The position numbers were made by a program, and so were the translations under genes. The notes below the pieces were generated by a model. It did not search any database. It saw only the letters and a list, made by a program, of their open reading frames with translations, and was not told the origin of the DNA. A stretch of 19,012 nucleotides of DNA from JALHRI01 sp044351685 (lineage in GTDB: Bacteria; Pseudomonadota; Alphaproteobacteria; Rickettsiales; UBA3002). The stretch spans positions 1 through 19,012 of the forward strand of contig JBILFK010000015.1 of assembly GCA_044351685.1 (NCBI GenBank), in the 5' to 3' direction. Positions 13,918-19,012 of the stretch are shown here, piece after piece (position 1 is the first letter of the stretch; each line of letters starts with the position of its first letter).

Positions 13918-14526
13918 ATGCGCCTTTCGGTTATTTCATGGTTTGTTTGTGTGCTTGGCTTGGTGGCACTGGCAGTGCTGGTGGGGCCGAAATTTTTGGC
14001 CGCGCCGCAGCATAGCGCCCAAACCGGCAAGGCACTGATTGGCGGCGATTTTACCCTGATTGACGGCACTGGCAAACCGCTATCGGATAGCGCCTTTCGT
14101 GGCCGCTATATGCTGGTGTATTTTGGTTTTACGCATTGCCCGGATATCTGCCCGACCACCCTGCTGGTAATGACCAACGCGCTTAAAAAACTGGGCGATC
14201 TCTCGCGCGAGATCGTACCCATTTTTATCAGCCTCGACCCCGAGCGCGACACGCCGGAGATTGTTTCTACCTATGTGCAGAATTTTTCGCCGAATCTGGT
14301 GGGGCTTACCGGCAGCAAAAAGCAGATCACGCAGGTGGCCGATAACTACAAGGTCTATTTCAAAAAGGTTAAAGTGAAAAATTCGGCGATGGGTTATATG
14401 GTCGATCACTCCGGGTTTATTTACCTGATGGGGCCGGATGGAAGCTATGTCGCGCATTTTGATCATACGCTTTCCGAACAGGCGCTGGTGGATGGCTTGC
14501 GCAAACATGTCAAAGGGAGAGAGTAA
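13918..14526 (+). CDS. SCO1/SenC family copper chaperone for cytochrome c oxidase
   Basis: SCO proteins are membrane-anchored thioredoxin-fold proteins that deliver copper to, or reduce, the CuA site of cytochrome oxidase. The 202-residue protein has an N-terminal transmembrane anchor (about 5-23). A periplasmic domain follows with FGFTHCPDICPT (Cys74 and Cys78) and the copper ligand His164 in MVDHSGFIYL, so all three ligands are present. The conserved FISLDPERDTPE segment supports the call. The next gene starts directly after the stop codon and encodes a PCu(A)C chaperone, the well-known functional partner. The start is ATG at 13918 without a clear Shine-Dalgarno. Confidence 0.96.
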   Translation: MRLSVISWFVCVLGLVALAVLVGPKFLAAPQHSAQTGKALIGGDFTLIDGTGKPLSDSAFRGRYMLVYFGFTHCPDICPTTLLVMTNALKKLGDLSREIVPIFISLDPERDTPEIVSTYVQNFSPNLVGLTGSKKQITQVADNYKVYFKKVKVKNSAMGYMVDHSGFIYLMGPDGSYVAHFDHTLSEQALVDGLRKHVKGRE

Positions 14527-14961
14527 ATGAAACATCTGGTGTGGTTAATCCTTGGGTGCAGCCTTGTGGGTACGGCAAACGCCGCTTCGTTTAAGATCAC
14601 CGATGCCTGGGCACAGCCTTCGGTAAGCGCCGAAATGGGCGCGGCGTATCTGACACTGCAAAGCGATGCGCCCTGCACAGTGATCGCGGCTGATGCCTCC
14701 GATGTTACCAAGGTTACTGAACTGCATAGTCACACTATGGAAAATGGTGTGATGCAAATGCGCAAAATCGATGCGCTGAAATTAAGCGCCAACACACCAG
14801 AAATATTTGCCCCCGGCGGCAATCACGTGATGCTGATCGGCCTGAAAAAACCGCTGCGCGATGGCGATAGCTTTAAACTCACACTCACCAGCCGCGAATG
14901 TGGCACGGCATCGACCAGCGTTTCTGTGAGCAAGGCGCGCTTGCAGGAAGCGCTGAAATAG
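14527..14961 (+). CDS. Periplasmic PCu(A)C copper chaperone
   Basis: PCu(A)C proteins bind Cu(I) in the periplasm and pass it to the CuA centre of cytochrome c oxidase, often working with SCO. The 144-residue precursor has a cleavable signal peptide (MKHLVWLILGCSLVGTANA) followed by a cupredoxin-like domain. The family motif H-x10-M-x21-H-x-M is complete: His67, Met78, His100 and Met102. AGGGAGAG just before the start provides a strong Shine-Dalgarno within the end of the SCO1 gene, with no gap between stop and start, so the pair is one operon. Confidence 0.95.
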   Translation: MKHLVWLILGCSLVGTANAASFKITDAWAQPSVSAEMGAAYLTLQSDAPCTVIAADASDVTKVTELHSHTMENGVMQMRKIDALKLSANTPEIFAPGGNHVMLIGLKKPLRDGDSFKLTLTSRECGTASTSVSVSKARLQEALK

Positions 14962-14980
14962 CTTACAGCTGGTTCGCAAC

Positions 14981-15649
14981 ATGACCACCTCGTTGCAGCC
15001 CATTATTTCTCCTCAACATTCCAGCGCTAGGCGCGGCATAATGTTTGTGCTTTCTTCGCCTTCTGGCGCAGGGAAAACCACCATGTCACGCCGCCTGCTG
15101 CAGGAAGAGCGCGGTATTACGCTTTCGGTTTCGTTCACCACGCGCCCCATACGCCCGGGCGAAGTGCACGGCAAAGATTATTATTTTGTCGATGCGGAAA
15201 AATTCAACGCCATGGCCGAGCAAGGCGAGTTTCTGGAACATGCGCTGGTGTTTGGCCATTATTATGGCACCCCCAAACAGCAGGTGATGGGTGCACTTTC
15301 ACGCGCTGAAGATGTATTATTCGATATCGATTGGCAGGGCACCCGCCAGCTTGCCGAAAATAGCCGCGACGATTTGGTGAGCGTGTTTATTTTGCCCCCT
15401 TCATTGCACGAGCTTGAGCGCCGCCTGCGCGCCCGCGCGCAAGACACCGAAGAAGTCGTGGCGCAACGCATGGCCAAAGCCGCCAGCGAAATAAGCCATT
15501 GGCAGGAATATGACTATGTGGTGGTCAACGAAGATCTGGAATCGGCTCTGCAATCGGTGCGCGCCATTTTGCACGGCGAGCGCCTGAAGCGCGAACGGCA
15601 ACCCTACCTTGCCGGCTTTATCGATGTGCTGTGCGGTAACAACACCTAG
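14981..15649 (+). CDS. gmk: Guanylate kinase
   Basis: Gmk phosphorylates GMP to GDP in the cytoplasm. The 222-residue protein contains the P-loop SSPSGAGKTT (about residues 25-34), SVSFTTRPIRPGE for GMP binding, GKDYYFVDAEKF, and DVLFDIDWQGTRQL. The chosen ATG at 14981 adds about 20 residues before the P-loop strand; no clear Shine-Dalgarno supports it, and ATG at 15041 is an alternative that would start right at the first strand. The gene is 19 bp after the PCu(A)C gene and converges on an unrecognised gene 10 bp away. In many alphaproteobacteria gmk lies near surA and rsmA, which agrees with the neighbours here. Confidence 0.96.
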   Translation: MTTSLQPIISPQHSSARRGIMFVLSSPSGAGKTTMSRRLLQEERGITLSVSFTTRPIRPGEVHGKDYYFVDAEKFNAMAEQGEFLEHALVFGHYYGTPKQQVMGALSRAEDVLFDIDWQGTRQLAENSRDDLVSVFILPPSLHELERRLRARAQDTEEVVAQRMAKAASEISHWQEYDYVVVNEDLESALQSVRAILHGERLKRERQPYLAGFIDVLCGNNT

Positions 15650-15658
15650 CTGGCGTGC

Positions 15659-15678
15659 GTTAAATACTGGCATTTAAC
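15659..15678. terminator. Inverted repeat between gmk and the orphan gene; possible bidirectional terminator
   Basis: GTTAAAT (15659-15665) and ATTTAAC (15672-15678) form a perfect 7-bp stem with a 6-nt loop. It begins 10 bp after the gmk stop and covers the last codons and stop of the convergent gene. The stem is AT-rich and lacks a T-run, so it would be a weak terminator at best. Confidence 0.35.
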
Positions 15679-16205
15679 ACCCCGCCCCCTAGCATACGCC
15701 CGACACTGCCCAGAATGGGCACATTCGCCGTTAAGCTACCAAGATTACCCGCAAAAAATTCGGCACCCGATGGATCATCGCGCACGGTGCGTTCTTCCGG
15801 AAACGTGACGTTGGTTTCTTTGGTGCGCGCATATTCGGCAACACTGTTATGCTGCTGCCAACCACGTATATCCAGATGCATCAAACTTCGCACCGCAGAT
15901 ACGCGCGCCTCGATTGTTTGGCCTTTCAGTCGCCAGGCATCGGTAAAGGCAGTTTCCAGATCGGTGCCGCGAAACGCCTCAGGCACTTCGGGCATGGGTG
16001 GTGCTGTCACTTCGGAATGACCAAACACAAACCCACCCACCGTTGATGGAATACGCCATAGCGAATTGCACCCTTGCTGAATGCGCGACCATACACCACC
16101 AATAATCGGCAGCGAACGCTCGCCCACGCGTGCCTCGGTATCATACCTGGCACCTGCGTACAGCGACGCACGGTACGCATTCAGCGCACCATCGATTGTA
16201 AACAT
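15660..16205 (-). CDS. Unrecognised 181-residue protein
   Basis: The start ATG at 16205 is chosen because AAAGGAGG (plus-strand 16216-16223) lies 10 nt upstream, the longest Shine-Dalgarno match I noticed in the window. The frame is also open upstream to 16355, but that part is Arg/Cys-rich and looks like leader. I do not recognise the protein. There is no signal peptide. The middle is mixed polar with Pro-rich TAPPMPEVPEAF. A segment containing RGWQQHNSVAEYARTKE looks helical. The last 35 residues are Gly-rich and hydrophobic (VPILGSVGRMLGGGVL) and could be membrane-active or a packing helix. It follows rsmA by 235 bp with its own candidate promoter, so it is probably expressed independently. 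Function unknown. Confidence 0.72.
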   Translation of the reverse strand: MFTIDGALNAYRASLYAGARYDTEARVGERSLPIIGGVWSRIQQGCNSLWRIPSTVGGFVFGHSEVTAPPMPEVPEAFRGTDLETAFTDAWRLKGQTIEARVSAVRSLMHLDIRGWQQHNSVAEYARTKETNVTFPEERTVRDDPSGAEFFAGNLGSLTANVPILGSVGRMLGGGVLNASI

Positions 16206-16215
16206 ACTAATCTGG

Positions 16216-16223
16216 CCTCCTTT
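16216..16223 (-). promoter_or_regulatory. Strong Shine-Dalgarno that fixes the start of the 181-residue gene
   Basis: On the minus strand AAAGGAGG precedes ATG at 16205 by 10 nt. It decides between this start and longer in-frame starts up to 16355, which lack such a site. Confidence 0.7.
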
Positions 16224-16241
16224 GTTACGGTTCGCACAGCA

Positions 16242-16301
16242 CGGCATGCGCCAATCACCTACCGGCGATAGAACGCTCCGCGCGCCACGGCGTGCATGCC
16301 G
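16242..16301 (-). repeat. Inverted repeat in the long leader of the 181-residue gene
   Basis: CGGCATGC (16242-16249) and GCATGCCG (16294-16301) are perfect 8-bp complements separated by 44 nt. They lie in the roughly 190-nt leader between the candidate promoter and the Shine-Dalgarno. They could close an RNA structure or be a spaced operator pair; each arm also contains the self-palindrome GCATGC. The rest of 16206-16402 holds no gene I can support. Confidence 0.4.
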
Positions 16302-16402
16302 CAAAACGCACCGCAGCATGCCCAGCATGGTGCGCAGCAAAACCACGCACCACACCCATGACCTAAGCAGAATACCATGCGGCTCAGAGCAAATTTGTTA
16401 AA

Positions 16403-16431
16403 ATTTTATGAAATTTCCAACCACTTGATAA
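16403..16431 (-). promoter_or_regulatory. Candidate sigma-70 promoter for the 181-residue gene
   Basis: Minus-strand TTATCA (plus 16426-16431; 4 of 6 to the -35 consensus) is separated by exactly 17 bp from TAAAAT (plus 16403-16408; 5 of 6 to the -10). It lies in a conspicuous AT-rich patch just after the rsmA stop, in a region otherwise GC-rich. Confidence 0.45.
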
Positions 16432-16440
16432 ATTGGTATA

Positions 16441-17310
16441 TTATGCTTTTGCCTTGGAAGTAGGCAGCGTGGCAAACGCTTCGGCTAAGGCACAAAACAT
16501 GGCGATGCTGCACGCCTCGGCACGCAGGGTGCTATCGACACCGGCTTTGGCACATAATGCCTCGACATCGACCTCCAGCGATTTCAGCGACGAGCGCAGC
16601 ATTTTGCGCCGCTGATTGAACGCCGCCGCCACCACCCGCTCAAGCAGCGGTAGCTGCGCCGGAAAGAGTGGTGTGTTGCGCGGTGTGGCCACCAGCACGC
16701 TTGATGTTACTTTCGGAGGCGGATGAAATGCGCCCGGTGGCACATCGAAAGCAATCGAGGCATCGGTTAACCACCCCACCAGCACCGATAAGCGCCCATA
16801 GGCTTTGCTGCCGGGGGTGGCGACCATGCGCTCGGCCACTTCCTTTTGCAGCATCACCACCATGCACGACCAGCTATGCGGGCCCACCAGCACTAAATCG
16901 CGCAGCCAGTTGACCACCAGCTGCGTGCCCACATTATAGGGCAAGTTGGCGACAATGCTGCGCGGCGCTTCGGCAAGAGAAGAGAGTGGCGTGGTCAGCG
17001 CATCGGCTTCATTCAAAAAAAAGCGATCCGGATACATGACGCGCAGCGATTGCAGCGCGGTGATGCAGCGCGCATCTTTTTCGACTGCCGTCACGCTAGC
17101 AGCATCGCTTGCCAACAACGCGCGCGTTAAGCCACCTGGGCCGGGGCCAATTTCAATGACGTTTTCGCCGCGCAGATTACCCGCCGCACGCACAATTTTT
17201 TGCAGCCAATGCGCATCGAAGAGAAAATGCTGGCCCAGTGATTTTTTGGCGGCAAGCCCATGATGCGCCACCAGTTCCTGCACCGAGGGAAGCAAAGCAA
17301 CATCGATCAT
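16441..17310 (-). CDS. rsmA: 16S rRNA (adenine-N6,N6) dimethyltransferase RsmA/KsgA
   Basis: RsmA dimethylates two adjacent adenines in the terminal helix 45 loop of 16S rRNA and checks small-subunit maturation. The 289-residue protein has the usual size. It shows KKSLGQHFL (23-30), the SAM-binding VIEIGPGPGGLT (about 51-62), VTAVEKDA, and the catalytic ANLPYNVGTQ motif (Asn122 to Tyr125). The C-terminal helical domain includes FNQRRKMLRSSL. The start overlaps the surA stop as ATGA, so it is translationally coupled to surA with no pdxA between them. Confidence 0.97.
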   Translation of the reverse strand: MIDVALLPSVQELVAHHGLAAKKSLGQHFLFDAHWLQKIVRAAGNLRGENVIEIGPGPGGLTRALLASDAASVTAVEKDARCITALQSLRVMYPDRFFLNEADALTTPLSSLAEAPRSIVANLPYNVGTQLVVNWLRDLVLVGPHSWSCMVVMLQKEVAERMVATPGSKAYGRLSVLVGWLTDASIAFDVPPGAFHPPPKVTSSVLVATPRNTPLFPAQLPLLERVVAAAFNQRRKMLRSSLKSLEVDVEALCAKAGVDSTLRAEACSIAMFCALAEAFATLPTSKAKA

Positions 17311-18575
17311 TTCGATTTCTTTTCGCCAAACTTGATTTCGATAAACGCATCGCGTTTCAGGTTGCGCAAATGCTTCTCGGCTTCGAGTTCAATTTTTTCG
17401 GCAAACAGTTTTTGTTCCACTTGTTTACGATCTGGCAGGGCGCTGGCGGGTTCGATTTTTTCGCACAGCATGAGCATTTGAATGCCTTGCTTGGTGGCAA
17501 AAGGTTCACTCACTTCAGTGACGTTCAGCGTGCCCACGAGTGGCAATAATTCATCGGAAATTTCGCCGAGCTTGGTACGCAGATACACCACATCAATTTT
17601 CATCCCTTCAAAATCCTGAATGCCGGCGATACCTTTACGCACGCAATCGCCGGGATGTTTGCGCACTTCTTGTGCGATATTCATCAGCGTATCGACTTCT
17701 TGCACGGGGGCAGTTTTATCGAGCGAAAGCGTAATTTGTTTGAGCGCAATTTCGGTGCTGGGGGGTGCTGGCTTAATCACCCGGCGGTCAGCCAGATACA
17801 CGATTTGGTAGGTGTTCAAGCTACGCAGCGGTTCGGTCACCTGCCCCGGCTCAAGATTCTGAATCACCGCCAACAGCGAAGGTTCCAGTTTTTCTTCTGG
17901 CACCCAAACGCTTGGGTTCAGCCGCACATCGCTACGCCCCACCATGCTTTGCGCTACCGCGCTAAAGGCTTCACCGTTCACCAGCCTGCCGCGAATTTCG
18001 CGCGCGAGTTTGGCCACTTCTGGTTCAGCTTTGGCATCGCGAATAGGCAGCGAAATTGCGGCAATCTGCACTTGCGGTACGCCGGGCGAATTGGCCATGG
18101 CCTGCTGGGCGCGCAAAATTTCTTCATCGGCGACCGTCACGTTGCGGCGCAGGCGTTTGCTTACCACTTTGCTCCAGGAAATTTGGGTGCGCAGCTGCGT
18201 TTCTAAACTGGCATAGGATAATTTATTTTCGGTAATGAATGTTTTCAGGCTGCCCGGTGGCCTGCCGCGCCCCTGCTCGATCGAGGCAATGGCTTCGGCG
18301 ATTTCTTTTTTATCGACTTTAATCGAGAGCCGTTTGGCTTCTTCGGCCTGTAGGCTTTCGTTGATGAGCGCCTGCAGCGACTGCGCGGTAAATTGCCGAA
18401 CAATCTGCGGCACGGGCTGCTGGCCGGAAAGTGCGAGCATTAAATCGCGCCTATCGACCACATCGAGCGTGGTGATAATGGTATCGTTCACAATCGCAGC
18501 GATTTCGATTTTTTCGGCAAGCACCGGCGCACTCACCAACGCAAGGCTAAGCCCAATTACGTAACGCCACCGCAT
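17307..18575 (-). CDS. surA: Periplasmic chaperone and peptidyl-prolyl isomerase SurA
   Basis: SurA escorts unfolded outer-membrane proteins, including LptD, to the Bam complex. The 422-residue precursor begins with a signal peptide (MRWRYVIGLSLALVSAPVLA). The SurA N-terminal chaperone domain follows (about 22-165), with the typical IAAIVNDTIITTLDVVDR and ALINESLQAEEAKR. A parvulin-type domain (about 170-270) contains FSAVAQSMVGRSDVRLNPSVWV and TYQIVYLADRR. A second, more divergent parvulin-like region spans about 280-385. GGAGG lies 7 nt before the start, inside the last lptD codons, and the lptD stop and surA start overlap by one base (TAATG). Confidence 0.95.
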   Translation of the reverse strand: MRWRYVIGLSLALVSAPVLAEKIEIAAIVNDTIITTLDVVDRRDLMLALSGQQPVPQIVRQFTAQSLQALINESLQAEEAKRLSIKVDKKEIAEAIASIEQGRGRPPGSLKTFITENKLSYASLETQLRTQISWSKVVSKRLRRNVTVADEEILRAQQAMANSPGVPQVQIAAISLPIRDAKAEPEVAKLAREIRGRLVNGEAFSAVAQSMVGRSDVRLNPSVWVPEEKLEPSLLAVIQNLEPGQVTEPLRSLNTYQIVYLADRRVIKPAPPSTEIALKQITLSLDKTAPVQEVDTLMNIAQEVRKHPGDCVRKGIAGIQDFEGMKIDVVYLRTKLGEISDELLPLVGTLNVTEVSEPFATKQGIQMLMLCEKIEPASALPDRKQVEQKLFAEKIELEAEKHLRNLKRDAFIEIKFGEKKSK

Positions 18576-19012
18576 TATTTGCCTCCGAATTCGCCGAGAT
18601 TCTGGAACCCAACCTTAAGTGAAAACGTGGTGTTAGGTTCGATATCGCGGTCGCGGGTGAAGCTTCTATCCCAGCCAAGTAGCATGTTGAAGCACTCGTT
18701 GGTGTAAAGCAGACCCAGTTGATTATTGACCATCTGGTTGAGCCTTAAATCACGCCGCATGCCGCCTTGCAAGCTCCAGCCTGCGTAGAGCGGTAGCACG
18801 CTGTTGACATAGGCTTCCTCGCGGCTGCTGACGAAGCGGTTATCTTCAAGTGTAAGGTAGGCGGTTTGCAGATATGCCCCGCGGTAATTGACGGTGGAAC
18901 TGATTTCGTTGCGGTTCGCGTGGAAGGTTTCCTGATCGAGCGCAAAACGATATGAAAGCGTGAACGGCGAGCTGAGATAGGCGATACGCCCAATGAGATC
19001 GGAAAGATGCCT
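18575..19012 (-). CDS. lptD: LPS-assembly protein LptD, C-terminal part (5' end outside window)
   Basis: LptD is the outer-membrane beta-barrel that inserts lipopolysaccharide into the outer leaflet. The last 145 residues are present and open to the right edge. They show alternating amphipathic strands of the barrel (GRIAYLSSPFTLSYRFALDQ, YRGAYLQTAYLTLED) and the conserved C-terminal block with GGMRRDLRLNQMVNNQLGL, YTNECFNMLLGWDRSFTRD, and a final LKVGFQNLGEFGGK. The NEC motif holds one Cys of the C-terminal cysteine site; E. coli has a Cys pair there. Co-transcription with surA, its own folding factor, fits the one-base stop/start overlap. Confidence 0.95.
   Translation of the reverse strand, partial: RHLSDLIGRIAYLSSPFTLSYRFALDQETFHANRNEISSTVNYRGAYLQTAYLTLEDNRFVSSREEAYVNSVLPLYAGWSLQGGMRRDLRLNQMVNNQLGLLYTNECFNMLLGWDRSFTRDRDIEPNTTFSLKVGFQNLGEFGGK

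Noticed and set aside
15659..15678. CtrA-binding site (TTAA-N7-TTAA)
   Set aside because: The two TTAA elements in this inverted repeat are 10 bp apart, not 7, and the element sits between two converging gene ends rather than at a promoter.
16206..16355. Longer version of the 181-residue protein starting at 16355
   Set aside because: The upstream part is Arg/Cys-rich, lacks a ribosome-binding site, and the strong AAAGGAGG lies just before the ATG at 16205.
17655..18206. 183-residue open frame antisense to surA
   Set aside because: surA is well supported by its signal peptide, domain motifs and operon overlaps; the antisense product is Phe/His-rich with no family resemblance.

Overview
The window looks like the chromosome of a Gram-negative alphaproteobacterium. 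Three kinds of evidence support this. First, the gene order glyA-nrdR-ribD-ribE-ribBA-type-ribH-nusB-thiL is typical of that class. Second, a BamE-type lipoprotein lies back to back with a ubiquinol-cytochrome c chaperone. Third, there are outer-membrane assembly genes (lptD, surA, bamE) and a SCO1/PCu(A)C copper-delivery pair for a respiratory oxidase. I cannot place it below class level. Coding density is very high. Most genes overlap or nearly touch, and no gene-free stretch exceeds about 235 bp. I see no tRNA, rRNA, IS element, prophage, CRISPR array or defence system.

Layout. (1) 1-4010, minus strand, transcribed right to left: a type IV prepilin peptidase, a lipoprotein secretin of the MshL/PilQ/GspD superfamily, an ABC-2 type permease, and an unrecognised membrane-anchored protein cut by the window edge. 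(2) 4108-11082, plus strand: rpiB, a 121-bp leader that can fold into consecutive hairpins, then glyA, nrdR, ribD, ribE, a RibBA-like gene, ribH, nusB and thiL, mostly joined by ATGA overlaps. (3) 11079-13802: bamE (minus) and a ubiquinol-cytochrome c chaperone (plus) whose start regions overlap head to head; panE (minus), whose 3' end overlaps the chaperone tail by 67 bp; and a Gln/Ala-rich hypothetical gene upstream of panE. (4) 13918-15649, plus: SCO1/SenC, PCu(A)C and gmk. (5) 15660-19012, minus: an unrecognised 181-residue gene preceded by a strong Shine-Dalgarno, then rsmA, surA and the 3' end of lptD.

How the genes work together. The central block links ribose phosphate and one-carbon metabolism (rpiB, glyA), control of nucleotide reduction (nrdR), riboflavin synthesis (ribD to ribH), rRNA antitermination (nusB) and thiamine pyrophosphate formation (thiL). 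The RibBA-like enzyme has an intact DHBP synthase half. Its GTP cyclohydrolase II half has lost the zinc cysteines, so a separate RibA should exist elsewhere. The right-hand minus operon couples LPS export and outer-membrane protein folding (lptD, surA) to ribosome maturation (rsmA), without the pdxA gene that often sits between surA and rsmA. The left block supplies the membrane-exit pore and the prepilin-processing enzyme of a type IV pilus or type II secretion machine whose other parts lie outside the window.

The least explained items are the structured glyA leader, the 181-residue orphan gene with its leader inverted repeat, the partial protein at the left edge, and the overlapping gene ends around the cytochrome bc1 chaperone. 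None of these proves a new system. They are the places I would look first.
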